Assembly (NCBI GenBank): GCA_943736015.1
Contig: OX031062.1
Span: 2,090,501-2,154,500, forward strand
Origin: Tridacna crocea
Lineage: Eukaryota; Mollusca; Bivalvia; Cardiida; Cardiidae
Reading direction: 5' to 3'
DNA length: 64,000 nt
The notes under the pieces are model-generated. The model ran no database searches. It was not told the DNA's origin and saw only the letters and a list, made by a program, of their open reading frames with translations. Position numbers and translations under genes: made by a program. Of the stretch, positions 26,806 to 39,900 are shown piece by piece (position 1 is the stretch's first letter; each line of letters opens with the position of its first letter).

Positions 26806-26967
26806 TCTTTCTTTTCACATACATGTACATTTTTTACCAGCAGGAATTCATTTCGATATATTTACATGAAAATGACATACGCATTAGATGACATCCGAGC
26901 GCAGATGAGGCTTTGCAGCAGCTTTATGACTGGTTATAGCGTCGTAATGGTATGATCGCTTGGCTAA

Positions 26968-29900
26968 TTATTTATCGTCTACGGCGAGTCCGGAAGAATC
27001 TGCAAATGACGGAGAAAATAAGTCACTAGTGTCGAAATTATCCTCGTTATTACTAGCAAATGTGTTAGATGAGTCGTAACTTTCATATAGCGTATCTTGC
27101 AAAAAGTCAGTATTATCATTTATCGTACCTATATCACCTACGCTTGATTCATAATCATCGATAAGATTTGATTGATCATAGTTATGCTCTTGTAAATCAA
27201 AATCTCTGTCATAATCAAAAAGATAATTATCCTTGTCATAATCATCATTAATATTACTAACTTCACTTACTTTTTCCACAACATCTTTTGATGCCTCAAC
27301 AATTGGCTCAATGGTATTTACGGCAGCATCAACTAACTCTCCACTAGTATCTAAAACTGGTTCAATTATATTTTCGGAAACACCATTGGCTATAATATTC
27401 TTCGCGTTGTCTACAACATCATTTGATGCTTCCACTATAGGTTCAACAATATCATTTGCCAAGTCAGGTAACGCATTATCGATAATGTCAGTTGTACTGT
27501 CCAAAACATCTTTTGATGCCTCCACGACTGGCTCAATAATATCCTCTGTGGCATCGGTTGAAACATCTTCAATAATATCATTAGAGCTGTCGATTACATC
27601 TTTGGATGCTTCATCCATTGGTTCAACGATGTCGTCTATTACATCAGGAGAAACATTATCTATAACATCCGTCACACTGTTGACAACATCCGTCGATGCT
27701 TCCACAATTGGTTCTAGTATATCATTCGACTGTTCGAGAGAAACATCATCCATAATGTCACCAGCACTGTCCACGGCATCCTTGGCAGCTTCAACCATTG
27801 GTTCAACAATATCGTCCGTTACATCGGATGAAACATCTTCGATAATGTTATCAACACTGTCAATTACATTTGTTGATGTTTCAGCAATATCATTCGAGAA
27901 TTCTGAAGACGCATCATCTATAATGTCACTTACACTATCCACAGCGTCTGTAGAGGTTTCAGCCGCTCCTTCAATGATGTTGTCCGTTACATCGGGTAAA
28001 CCGTCGTTTACAATATCACTTAAACTGTCCACAACATCAGTTGAAACTTCCACTGCAGGTTTAATCATATCATCGGTCAATTCAGGTGATGAATCATCTA
28101 CAAAATCACTTGCATCATCTACAATACCTTCTGATGCTTCTGCTATTTGTTCAACAGTATCAACTAAATCTTCCGGGATCATATCGTCTAAAACGTCTTT
28201 CGTTTCGTCAACGAAATCATCTGATGCTTCAACAATCGGTTTAAGAACATCATCAACGTTTTCTGTTAATCTTTCCCTAACACCTTCCATATTGTCGATT
28301 ACACTCTCTGCAGCAGTATCTTCTGCAGCATCATTTATGCTATCAAAAACATCATTTGCACTATCTTCAATATTTTCTGATGCTTCAACTATAGGTTCAA
28401 AGGTATCACTTAAATCTTCTTGAATTGTATCTTCTAAAACGTCTTTTGTACTGTCAGCAAAATCATCTGATGCTTCAACAATTGGTTCAACAATATCTCC
28501 AACCTTTTCTGTTATTTCCTCCCTGGCATCATCTATAATGTCGGTTACACTGTCTGTAGAACTATCATCTGCGATATCACTTATGCTATCAACAACGTTA
28601 CTTGTTGCTTCAACGATTGGATCAAAAACCTCTTCATTGATATCTGTCAGATCGTCCGCGTGATCATCCATATTATCGATGTCTATAGAAATATCATCAA
28701 TCGAATCTTTAATATTTTCCATAGTGTCGGAAGAGATATCCTTTACTGTATCAGATACATTGTCTAATACATCGGGAACAGTACTTGCATCATCCTCTAC
28801 ATCTACTGAAATAAGTGCATCATCTTCTAGAGCTGTGAGACTGTCATCCTCATCTGTTTCTGTACCCAAAACTTTAGCATCATCGATATTATCCATTATC
28901 TCCTCCAAAGTTTTCTCATCATCCTTATCTGAAATATCTATTGCATCCTGTGATCCCGAAAGACGGGAAACAAACTTTATATTTGATGGTGAGTCATCAC
29001 TCAAATCTTGCTCAATGTCTAGTTCTGAGATACCATTGAGCTTATCTGATAAACTATTGAGAAAATCATCATCAATTTCAAAGTTTTCAAAAGTAGTTTC
29101 TTTCTTCATGATAACATTTTCATCAATATCGTCATCCATGTCATCAATTACTTCGACAATGCCATCATCTTTTAATGGAATTCCTTCAATATCGTCATTA
29201 TTGATTATATCTTCCTTATAATCATCATTCATCAGTAGGCTATCTTCAGACTCATAAAAAGTGTTTTCAACTGCATCTTCCAGAAATTCGTCAATTTCTC
29301 CAACGGTATCATCTACGTCATCATTTATTGCATATTCCTTTTCATTACTTTTTTCTAGGAAATCACCTAAATCAGTAACATCTATGGCATCGTCAATTTT
29401 ATCTTTGATAGGATTATCATCGGCAATTTCGTCAATTATATTATCATTTAAATCCTCTCTGACTTCCGAAATCATATCAGATTGACCTTCAATTCCATCT
29501 AGTAGGTTCTCTGACAAGTCTTCACCAAGGTCCGTTATTAACCCTTCATCGCCTATTTCTGTATCTACAGACGAAATTGACTCAGCTACATCATCCATGT
29601 TTCCGACTTCCAAATTATCGATCTTTTCTCCAATGTCTTCATCAGAACTGATTTCTAACTCATCCATATTTTCAGCTATATTTTCAACAACGTCTCCTAT
29701 ACCCTCGACTCCATCATCGAAGTCCTTCATTTTCTCTGTTATATCATTATCTGTGCTTATGTCTAAATCGCTTATACTTTCAACTGTTTCTTCAATTTTC
29801 TCAGATAAACTTTCCATATTGTCGTCTTCAGCATCAACTGAAATAATACCTGAGTCATCTAAATCGTCTGATATATTATCCATTGTATCAGAAAAGCCAT

Positions 29901-30963
29901 CTAGAATAGTGTCATCAACGTCATCGTCATCATCGTTATTATCATCATTGACATCTAAGTTATCAAAATCGTCAGCTTCCTCGAGAATAGTATCAGCAAT
30001 GTCATCATTATCATCATCATCATCATTATCATTAACATCAACGTTATCTCCAGGTATGTCCAAATCGTCAATTATTTCTGCTACATTTTCCTCAGTTTCA
30101 GATATGTCATCTGCTACATTATCCATAAAAGATTCATCATTATCCCGAGTTTCTTCAATTATATCATCTACGTCATCTGTAATGTCATCATTCTTTTCTT
30201 GCAAGTCCTCGATCGGCTCTAAATCTTCTACAGCATCTAATTCACCAAGCTTGTCAATGACGTCATCTGCAATATCAGACAAATTATCCCCTAAATCGAG
30301 ATCGATATCTGTCAGTTTATCGTCTACTCTCTCAACAAGATCTTCAATATCTGGGTCGTCAATAGATTCCAACAACTCTTCTACAAATGTTTCTATCAAA
30401 ACTTGTAAATTTTCTTCCGTGATTCCATCGTCAAAATTAACTACTTTTGCAGCAAACTTCCGAATCAGATCAGGTATTTTGCTTTCCATATCGTTAAGAA
30501 CCACATTGCTAACATCTGTAGGAATATCTATTGTTTCCAAAGCTTGTTTTACGTTGTACAAGACTCGTTTTGACACAGCAGAGATTACTGACGGCGAAGG
30601 TTGACTCAAAATTTTTCTTACGTTTGAATTTTTGTCAATTACTGGTAGCATTTTGTCAATTATCAGTGGTACTAAAACGCTATCGCCAGCAATATCGCGA
30701 GCGATCTTTGTTGCATTAAGTTGCTTGGCTGTTTGATCAGTTGGTCCAAAAACTGAATTTATCCTTTCAACAGGAATCGGAAGTCCAAATCCTATGGCTG
30801 TGCCATCCGGAGAGAGGTCTATCCGTTTCGGCACCAGTTCGGGTCTAATGGGCTCTTCTAGGATAAGCGATTCTCTGCTTTCTGGTTTCGCCAAGGCTTT
30901 ATTTGTTCGATCATGAACAACCACGCAGCAACCTGTCGGGTCTCGATCGTTAAGCCCTCGTAT
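26968..30963 (-). CDS. Gene B exon 7: end of SOD fold plus about 1300-residue acidic repeat region
   Basis: The 3996-nt open exon starts after TTATTGCAG. It first completes the SOD fold (RDPTGCCVVVHD), then has about 170 residues of ordinary composition with conserved-looking helices (NATKIARDIAGDSVLVPLII). From there to the end Asp, Glu, Ser, Ile, Val and Asn dominate, Lys and Arg are rare, and there are runs such as DNDDDDDNDD. Between about 28630 and 27270 some 15 units of about 37 residues repeat the core EPIVEASKDVVDS...DIIDD, which looks like amphipathic acidic helices. The C-terminal 100 residues add Tyr, Phe and Asn (NYLFDYDRDFD). The stop is TAA at 26970-26968. Confidence 0.88.
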   Translation of the reverse strand: MRGLNDRDPTGCCVVVHDRTNKALAKPESRESLILEEPIRPELVPKRIDLSPDGTAIGFGLPIPVERINSVFGPTDQTAKQLNATKIARDIAGDSVLVPLIIDKMLPVIDKNSNVRKILSQPSPSVISAVSKRVLYNVKQALETIDIPTDVSNVVLNDMESKIPDLIRKFAAKVVNFDDGITEENLQVLIETFVEELLESIDDPDIEDLVERVDDKLTDIDLDLGDNLSDIADDVIDKLGELDAVEDLEPIEDLQEKNDDITDDVDDIIEETRDNDESFMDNVADDISETEENVAEIIDDLDIPGDNVDVNDNDDDDDNDDIADTILEEADDFDNLDVNDDNNDDDDDVDDTILDGFSDTMDNISDDLDDSGIISVDAEDDNMESLSEKIEETVESISDLDISTDNDITEKMKDFDDGVEGIGDVVENIAENMDELEISSDEDIGEKIDNLEVGNMDDVAESISSVDTEIGDEGLITDLGEDLSENLLDGIEGQSDMISEVREDLNDNIIDEIADDNPIKDKIDDAIDVTDLGDFLEKSNEKEYAINDDVDDTVGEIDEFLEDAVENTFYESEDSLLMNDDYKEDIINNDDIEGIPLKDDGIVEVIDDMDDDIDENVIMKKETTFENFEIDDDFLNSLSDKLNGISELDIEQDLSDDSPSNIKFVSRLSGSQDAIDISDKDDEKTLEEIMDNIDDAKVLGTETDEDDSLTALEDDALISVDVEDDASTVPDVLDNVSDTVKDISSDTMENIKDSIDDISIDIDNMDDHADDLTDINEEVFDPIVEATSNVVDSISDIADDSSTDSVTDIIDDAREEITEKVGDIVEPIVEASDDFADSTKDVLEDTIQEDLSDTFEPIVEASENIEDSANDVFDSINDAAEDTAAESVIDNMEGVRERLTENVDDVLKPIVEASDDFVDETKDVLDDMIPEDLVDTVEQIAEASEGIVDDASDFVDDSSPELTDDMIKPAVEVSTDVVDSLSDIVNDGLPDVTDNIIEGAAETSTDAVDSVSDIIDDASSEFSNDIAETSTNVIDSVDNIIEDVSSDVTDDIVEPMVEAAKDAVDSAGDIMDDVSLEQSNDILEPIVEASTDVVNSVTDVIDNVSPDVIDDIVEPMDEASKDVIDSSNDIIEDVSTDATEDIIEPVVEASKDVLDSTTDIIDNALPDLANDIVEPIVEASNDVVDNAKNIIANGVSENIIEPVLDTSGELVDAAVNTIEPIVEASKDVVEKVSEVSNINDDYDKDNYLFDYDRDFDLQEHNYDQSNLIDDYESSVGDIGTINDNTDFLQDTLYESYDSSNTFASNNEDNFDTSDLFSPSFADSSGLAVDDK

Positions 30964-33900
30964 CTGCAATAATAATATTTAAAACAGATATGATAAAATA
31001 GTTTTCAGCTAACTTAATATTCTAGATTTAGCCCTAATCATACATTTCTAGACCATCCATTAGGTTCGTCTAGGCGTCTTTCTCGGCCATTGAGGTAATG
31101 AGTTCATAACAACAACAACAATAATAATGATAATAATAAAAATTGTTATTGTTGATGATGGTGATGTATTTTTTCCCAATTGTTATAAATATTATCATCA
31201 TCAATTCTATTTTTTGAAAATTAATAATAATAATAATAATAATTATAATAATGATGATGATAATTATTATTATTATTACTGTTATTATTATTATTATCAG
31301 AGTTACATCAAACGACAGATCCCTTAGGCACACCAATCTTTTACCATACACTGAATGTAACCACCCAGTTCCTCTTTGATCCTGTCCTTGGACAAGATAC
31401 ATGTACTTCGGAACCCTAGCCTAGCACTGGTGAACCCCAGGAAATACCTGAATTTGTGAGCTGTTGCCGTGATATGACTGAAATAATGTTGAAAGCAGGG
31501 AAAAAATCAATCAATAAGCATCTTTGATCGCAAGGAAAGTAATATCATAGTAAGTAGCATTCCTTGATCTTTTAAAAGTAATTTTTGTTCGCAGTGAAAA
31601 ATGCAATTTGCCCTCATGCATTAAGCCCTCTCCAACCATCTCTCTGTGATAGTATGCTTTAAGGCCCGTATTCTCCCTTATTCTTATCACACTCTATGTT
31701 CCAAGACTATCGATTTGATTGGATGGATCAGAACGTCCTAGCCAATCAGATAAATAAGCTTAAAAGTTAAGAATTTTAGACAACAGACAGACTGGATGGG
31801 AGGGTCAATACTGTCCCTGCTTTACAGACTCTACAGAGGGGCGATGCTCTTTGAAAAGTTGGCTGGTTGTATTGGGCTTTAACGCCACTTTAACAGGTAA
31901 GGTCATATCATAGAGGTCGGTGACGCACTTGTGTTTCCTGGCTTTCTCACACCAGTACTTACACTACTTTCTTTCCAAAGCCACCGACTACTTTTCTCAC
32001 ATGCTTCAGCAGAGGTGAGAGGCGAAAATACGCCGGAAAGAAAGTTCGCCTCAACCAGGTGTCGAACTCACAACCACCAGGTCATGAGTCCGACACGCTC
32101 ACTACTGAGCCACCCGGGCGGGCTCTTTGAAAAGACTGTTAAACGAATTTGTAGAACGTATAGACCCATGTTAACCTGCGCAGTCCGCGAAGGCTGACAT
32201 GCATCGATACTCTTTGCCATTGGTCAATTTTCTTCATGGCAAATTGAAAGTAAATGGCGACATACTTTGTGATGAGCTTTTCGAACATGTGTTAGAGCTC
32301 TTTTTCCACTATATGCCTCTAAAAGATAAAACGGCGAAAAGGAAACATAATAATTACCCTATATCCTAGATCTGCGTAGACTGGTCTAATCTGATAGAAA
32401 AATAAAGTAAAAAAACAAGTTACAACAAAATATGTGTATAAAAGTAAAATTAAAGGCAAGTAAACAAAACATGATACAAAAGTATACTGAAAGGCAAGTA
32501 AATAAAACATGATATAAAAGTATATTTAAAGCAAATAAATAAAAGATGATATAAAACTATAGTTAAAGGCAAGTAAATAAAACATGATATAAAAGTATAT
32601 TTAAAGCAAATAAATAAAAGATGATATAAAACTATAGTTAAAGGCAAGTAAATAAAACATGATATAAAAGTATAGTTAAAGGCGAGTAAACAACAAAAAG
32701 GAAAAGTCTGGGTGCAAAAAAAGCAACAACTTACAACTATAGATCGGCCGAAAATAGAAAACCGTCCATCTAAACTAGCTGGAACACTCGTCATGTCAGC
32801 AGTGGCCCTGCCTCTGTTGTCTGGTACAATATCGCCAATGTGACCTGTATATCTGTCAAAACAATGTTTGGAAATGGTTAACTCTTAAACATATGACAAA
32901 ATTTTAGACTTGTCCAAATTGAAAGCATTTGCAGACAACAATTCAACATGTCAACGGCGGCTTCGCCTTTATTGTCAGGTACAATATCACCTATGTGATA
33001 TCTTTGGACACAAACAGTGCCGGGATCGTTTAATTCTTTGCAAAACGACAAAAGAAACCAGATTTAGTCAAATTGAAAGAATTCACAGACCATTAAATGA
33101 AGATGGCTTGAATAATGATGTTGTGGGTAGTTATTAGAATTGTCTCGCTGAGACGACATAGGATTTATTGGAGAATTATTAGTATTTTCAATTTTGAAAT
33201 CAAGATCACTCCCTCCATCTGGAGCTCTGGATATATGCGCTGGTCACAATGGCAGAACTAGAATACTATTGAAAATTGCATTAGCTGTTCACTAAACTAC
33301 AAAAATCTGGATTGTCTGTAATCGGATGCATGTGCAGATAGAATTTACATGTGACTTACAGGATAGGAACTGTATTCGGAAAGGTAGGAAAAAATGTGGA
33401 GAAAAAGGGATTGTTAATTAGTTATATTGGAACTTGACGCCGTTTTAACAACTTAGGTCATATCTGGGCGGTCAGGAAACGTACGCATGTGTTTCGTGGC
33501 TGTTTTACAATAGTACTGAACACAACTTTTCTTTCCAAGTCAAGGACTATTTTTCTCAGACGATCGCCAGAAAGAAAAATCGCCTTAACCGGGTTTCGAG
33601 CACGCAACCTACAGGTCATGAGTCAGATACGTTAGCCACTGAGGTACCCTGCCGTACTCTTAACCCTTTCCCAAACAATCCCTGGTTTTTCCGTATCTGC
33701 AGTACAAGTCTTTTGAAAACACTGTGGAAAAAGGAGAAATTGCCCGTAAAGAGCAATTTTTCCTTTTCCCACAGTGTTTTCTACCCATTTGGAGAACTTT
33801 CTGCCTTCAAATTTGAAGTTGTCGTCTGCAAACTCTTTGAGTTTGGAAGAGTCTAAGATTTGTTGTTTGGGAAAGGGTTTAATCGGGGGCATGTATAGAT

Positions 33901-36900
33901 GAAAAAATAGGTGTGACATAAACAATGGGAACTACATTCGAAAAGGTAAAAAAAAAGTGGGAAAAAAGGAAGAAACTGGTTGCCACTATAGTTCACAACT
34001 GTCTCTCCATCAAGGTCGTTAAACTCGTGGAAGTTTTATAATGGGTTAAACACCAAACGAAATTTAAAAAATCCTAGTCATATATAGAGGATATTTGCCT
34101 TTTTTGTTTGTGTGAAATATCGAGGTCTATGTCATCTTGTGAAAATTATCGGTAATATTTTCACTTGTGAAAATATTACCAATGACGTTCACGATATGAA
34201 ATAAATTTCCATCTTTTACCGAAATGAACAAATATTCCATTCTTATTTCATGTTTCTAATCCGTTCCTTAGGGTCTTTTACATCATAATCCAGTGCAGGT
34301 CTTTTTGGTAATTCCCCGTGACGCACCCCCTCCGCATAACAACTTATTACAATATTATGTAAACCGCTAGAAAAGTAGGGTAAATTACGTCATATTTACA
34401 CCTGATTGAATGCATACCCATTTGACCTAGGTACATATAACTATTGCGCGGGAACTGCTGTTTCCGCCTTCAATTAAAGAGTTGGACAATAAAATCGGTA
34501 TTTTTCACTAGTCGTAACCATAAAATATCGAAAAAATATTCCGCCGTTTTTCTCGATAAACTACCGGAAACCATGAAATAAAATGTGTCACTCACCTTGA
34601 TGTCTCGAACAAATTTCCGACCTGTTTACAGTTTCCACTGACGTCGCCATATTGGTGTACTTCTAACCGGAAGTAGGTTCCTTTCGTGGCAGGCAACCCT
34701 TCCAATCTAACTGACATATGTAAAGGATTGCCATTTTTGCTCGTTTTCTGAATGCGAAAACACGAAAGAAAGCTGAAGCCATCGATCAGTAACATTTTCC
34801 AAACAAAATAAATTGTTGTTTGTTTGTTTGTTTGTTTGTTTGTTTGTTTACAGACACTTTAAAGCAATACGATTTCTGACTACCTTAACTAAATGATTAA
34901 AACAATTTAAAGTAATGCCATTTTTTCCTCAAAAAATAAACAGACTGGGCACTCAAGAAATAAAAATTAATTATGCTGTTACCACTCTAAAGATATTTGA
35001 GGGGTGCGAATTCGAAACCATAATTTTGAAATGTGGATGTGTTGATCTGCAACGATTTTTTTAAATGTCAAAACTGGTAGGTAACTGAAACTTTTGGCAG
35101 ACGACAAAACCAAAAACATTGCTTGGCTGATGAAACATGGCCTTACAATATTATCAAATTTCCTATCAGTATTGGAAAAAGTGTAAATGCTGGATTCCAG
35201 CATTTTTAATTATCATTGTTATTTTCTTTGATCATTTTTTTTTTTCAAATTTAAATTCATCAGGGTCATTAAAAAAGAAATAAAAACATCATTAGTTGTA
35301 CGGTCAGGGGGCAAGGGCCTTGGAACCTTGTTCACGGCTGTAGTAAATCGTGTCGCTTCCTCGCCTTCGTCTCGGGCGACATGATTAACCACAGCCGTGA
35401 ACAAGTTTCCAAGTCCTCTGCCACCTGACCGTACAACTTATGATAATGCAAAGTTTTACCATTCTAACGTTTATTAAACGAATTTTAATCTTTTTTTTTT
35501 TCAGTAAAAAAAATGAGAACGCTGACGAAGTAGAATTTCCCTTCTGAGTGCCCAAATTCAATGAAAAAGGACGTCACTGGGAACTGACGTCACTAAAACC
35601 TTGGTAGTACGTGTTAAAACGTGCAGCATGGGGCATAATCTTGATCGATTCCACCATTTTGGTTGTTGTGTTGATAGTGTAGTCATGTATACGGGGCTCC
35701 CGAAAGAGAAATTTCTTTTACATTTATTTTGCCAGTGTAAATGATAAATAAATACGTTCGGGGCATATTATCAAATCAAATCACGAGAAATTTCTTTGCA
35801 GTATGATAAAATAGGCTGGTAATGTTAAAAATACGAAATCGTAGAAACTTTACCCTTTGGTAAAAACGAATTCTGCCGGTCACAGTCGATTCTCGCGGCC
35901 ATCGTGCACCAAAATCACATTCACCAAGTCTGAAATCTACAGTAACAACAAATGACAGCTCTAAATTGCTTAGAGAGAGAGAGTCGTTTGGCGTGCAGAA
36001 AATACATCTGTAACTAACAGTTTCGATCCAGATCAGCCTACTTTTTCCTGGTGCATGAATCCCCTTTTTCACAGATCCAAAGTCGTCTGCTTTAACCCTT
36101 TACCAAACGACAAAACTTAAGGTTTGTCCAAATCGAAAGCATTTGCAGACGACAAAATAAAAAGTGACTGTAAATTTGAAATCTGTATGTGAAGAGTAGA
36201 AAACATTGTGGGAAAAGGAGAAAATGCTGGTTACCAGCATTTTTTCCTTTTCCCACAATGTTTTCTAAAGGCTTCTTTCTCAGGGGCGTCAAAAGTAGGG
36301 ACTGTGTGGTTATGGGTTAAATCCTTTTTTTTTTAGATAACGGGTTGAGCAATCACAGACATTTTTTTATTATTATTATCATTATTTAGTTGTATTGTAT
36401 TTTTTCATACTGATGAGCCAGTGCTTAACCTATAAATTATCGTAAATGTATAGCCGTTATTGCATATCATGGGAAAAATCATTTTTTTTAAACAGGTAAG
36501 TTTCGATTGGCTTTATAGCCTATTGGTATCGTATAGTTGCCGATTACGTTTGTGAAGATTATATCACACATTAATTCGGTGTTTTATCATTTATTTAATC
36601 CAACAAAAGGGTTAACTGTCGCGTCCTTATGAAAGTTTCTTACAAAATATCAACTTATGCTTCCCCCCTCCCCCCCCCCCCCCACAAAAGAAAGAAAATG
36701 GTTCAACATCTTGTTTAATGCCCTTTCAAGTTTCCCCCCCCCCCCCCCAGACGTACTATATGCAAGTACTAGTTTAACGCAGTGGACCCGTAATAGAAAA
36801 CAGCTATTTCCACTGTAATATTACCCTAGAAAATTTGCTGAGATTAAAAATGAGCATTATTGTGCTACTTTCACCGAGCCACTTTTTCCTTTTTGTCCTT

Positions 36901-39900
36901 CCTAGAATTATAATTTATAAATCTAAAACTAGACAATTTCATTACAAATGGATATGATAATTACCTCCCTTTTCTGGAAACTAACAAAAGTATCAACAAA
37001 TAATTTCAAGACAGACATCAAAGGAATTTCTTTTCGGTTAAAAATGTGCAATAGTATCATATCTGTACAAAATCTGTCTTTATCAGCTGTCCAGAAATTT
37101 TATGCCATGCTGCACTATGCCTATTACGGGTCCACTACCTTAAACGAATGTACAAATGTTTAAATCAATAAATTAGCAATAGCTATGGTCTCTAAGAATA
37201 AAAAGAAGTTTCAGTTTTGTTATATGAAATGAATCTTGATCGGGAAAAAATTACATCAGGACAAAATATAAAACTTCTCTTCCTCACGCCCCCTATAGAA
37301 AAAAGGGGTCAATATCTTGTTGAATGCTCTTTAATACGACGTGTATGATTAACAATTAACTCTGTGACCGCAATGACTTCTTTAGCTGTTTTTGTAGACA
37401 GTGTTGTTGAGGACCAGAGTGCCCATAAGAGAAAAGTAAAAATTAGAACAAGACTGTAGCACTCTGATCTTATATCAACAATGCCGTCTCCCTTCCCCTC
37501 CCCCCCCCCCAAAAAAAAACAATCATTTCGTCGGTTTACTTCAAAAACCTCGTAACTACAGCTTGTTACACGCTGTAGTTACGAGGTTTTTGAAGTAAAC
37601 CGATATTATGTAGTAAAGAACACATAACGTCGGTTTATTAAAAAAACCCTCGTAACTACAGTTTGATTGTTTGGTCAGTTGGTCCAAAAACTGTTACGAG
37701 GTTTTTGAAGTAAACCGATGATATGTAGTCAAGAACACACATGACGTCGGTTTATTAAAAAAAAAAACTCGTAACTTCAGCTTGTTACACGCTGTAGTTG
37801 CGAGCTTTTTTAAGTAAACCGACGATATGTAGTCAAGAACACACATGACGTCGGTTTACTTTAAAAAGCTCGTAACTACAGCGTGTAACAAGCTGTAGTT
37901 ACGAGGTTTTGAAGTAAATCAACAATATGTAGTCAAGAATACATATAACGTCGGTTTAGTTAAAAAGAAAACCTCAGATTTTAAAGACAGACCACTTTTT
38001 CATTTCATGGAACTCTAAGCATTTCGTTCCTATTTGAAATCGTTGGCAATTGTCGCATATCGTCGTTTTACTCTAAAAACCTCGTAACTACAGCTTGTTT
38101 CAAGCTGTAGTTACGAGGTTTTTGAAATAAAACCGACGATAAACAATATGCTCAAAAAAGAGGATGTGTCATCTCTGTAACTACAATATAGATATAATGT
38201 GACAAGATACTTTTCTGACATTAATACGCTGTGATTGATCTTTTGATTATCGATTTATTGCTGATCATTGATAACAACATTATAAAACGCCCTATTTTTA
38301 GGGTGTTAATGTCATGGCGGTCAGTGTATGGTTAACATTAAATGTCGTCTGAAGATTTCTCCGTAAAGGTATTAATTTCGACAATTCTGTGATGAAATAT
38401 ACAACTTATAAAAAGACCGAATGATATATATATTTTTGTTTGATTGTTCACATTTAAACTCATAACAAGATAAAATTTTGGATTTGCCAAAATTGAAAAA
38501 AAAAAAATAGATTTCCAGGCGGCAAATCCCAATGTTACATCTTTGACTTTATCTCTGAAAAGAATAGAAACTATTGTAGTAAAAAGAGAAAATAGTGGTA
38601 ACCACAATGTTATTAAAACCCCTTTTCCCTCAAGATTCGTCAAAAGTAAGGACTGTTAGGTAAGGGTAACCTTAAACCACATTATCCAAGCTTTTAACAA
38701 CCCAAGAAAACGCTTTTTAAAAAAACATTTTGGGAAAAGGAGAATATGCTGATAACCAGTATCTTTTCTTTTTACCAAAAGTTTCCAACCCGATGAAGAC
38801 AAAAATTCAAGCATTTGAGCACCATTGTAATTGTCGTCTAAAATGCTTTCAATTTGAACCAGTCTAAAATTTTGTCGTTTGACAAAAAGAGAAAACCCTT
38901 TCATGGCTAAGTATAAATGAACTCGACTTCTTTCGACGCCTTGAAATAGAATCATCTGAAACTCAGAAAAAATATTTTTCTATATTACTGGCTTGTTAAA
39001 CGATGGAATTATGCAGAGCGAAAAACCTGTCTATGATGAAACATTTTGAGTATTGAGAGAAATTTTTTCTAAGTTTTTCTTAATGAGCAGCTACTACGCT
39101 GGCTACTGACCTAGTTCTTGATGATATTGATATACATGTATTCGAATGAATAAATAGAGATTTGTGATTGGTCCAAAATGTAATGCTGTTTATTCTGATG
39201 GATCTTTGCATGCTTACTTTCAGGGAAAATTCTACGCAATCAAAAATATACGTCTTTTTTTCTAAAAAAAATTATAATGTTTGTCTCACATTGTTTTCAA
39301 AAGCAGGTGTTTTCATCAGACAAAAGGTTGATAACCCTATACTGATTTATGCGAAAATGTGGGGTGAAGATTGTAAAAACTACATTCATGAATCATTGGG
39401 ATGCGTAAGGGCTGATGATTCATGATCTTGACATTTTGGATTTTTTTTCTATTTGTAGCCCTTTTATAATTTTGGTAATTAATAACATCACTATCAACTT
39501 CAGTTTCATAGTTATTAATGATGATGATGACGACAACGATGACGATGATGATGATGATTTTTATTATTGGCAGTAGTAGTAGTAGTATCATTATTTTCGA
39601 GTCATGTTCTGTGAAAAAGGGACTAATTGCATATGTAGAAATTATCTACTTGTGTATTGTCATAACATGAATCGAAACTTTTTATCAATTTTCTGCATAT
39701 GCAAGGACCATCCTACCTCTGATTTCTGTCATAATGGATTTTATGGATCCATAATCATTATAATAACTCCCTTGGTATAATGACTCCCTTGGTATATTGA
39801 CCCGCTTGGTATATTGACCCCCTTGGTATAATGACTCCCTTGGTATAATGACCTCCTTGGTATATTGACTCCCTTGGTATATTAACCCCCTTGGAATAAT

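Larger units (their letters stand above)
19090..26967. other. Intergenic between gene A start and gene B end
   Basis: Repeat-rich. It holds a body/palindrome composite (19133-19632), at least seven TTAA MITE copies, a hairpin (20043-20078), GAAATCGTCCCC motifs (20640-20790), a dispersed repeat with an internal duplication (21120-21520), a three-unit repeat of about 175 bp (23233-23725), a CCTCGTAACTACAGCTTG hairpin (23948-24037), GATCAGACTGCA hairpins and two SINEs. The open frame of 107 codons at 20689-21012 resembles nothing I know. No gene is supported. Confidence 0.5.

Noticed and set aside
27311..30604. Long plus-strand open frames rich in Ser (370, 180, 335 codons) opposite gene B exon 7
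   Set aside because: They mirror the Asp/Glu/Ser codon use of the acidic exon (GAT/TCA read backwards). They have no splice sites, domains or starts of their own.
30964..30969. Extension of the acidic frame to a TTG start at 30969
   Set aside because: The six bases are the end of a splice acceptor (TTGCAG), and upstream SOD exons join in phase at 30963.
37526..38143. CRISPR-like appearance of spaced repeats
   Set aside because: Repeats are hairpins with near-identical spacers in a eukaryotic intron, not direct repeats with unique spacers, and there are no cas genes.
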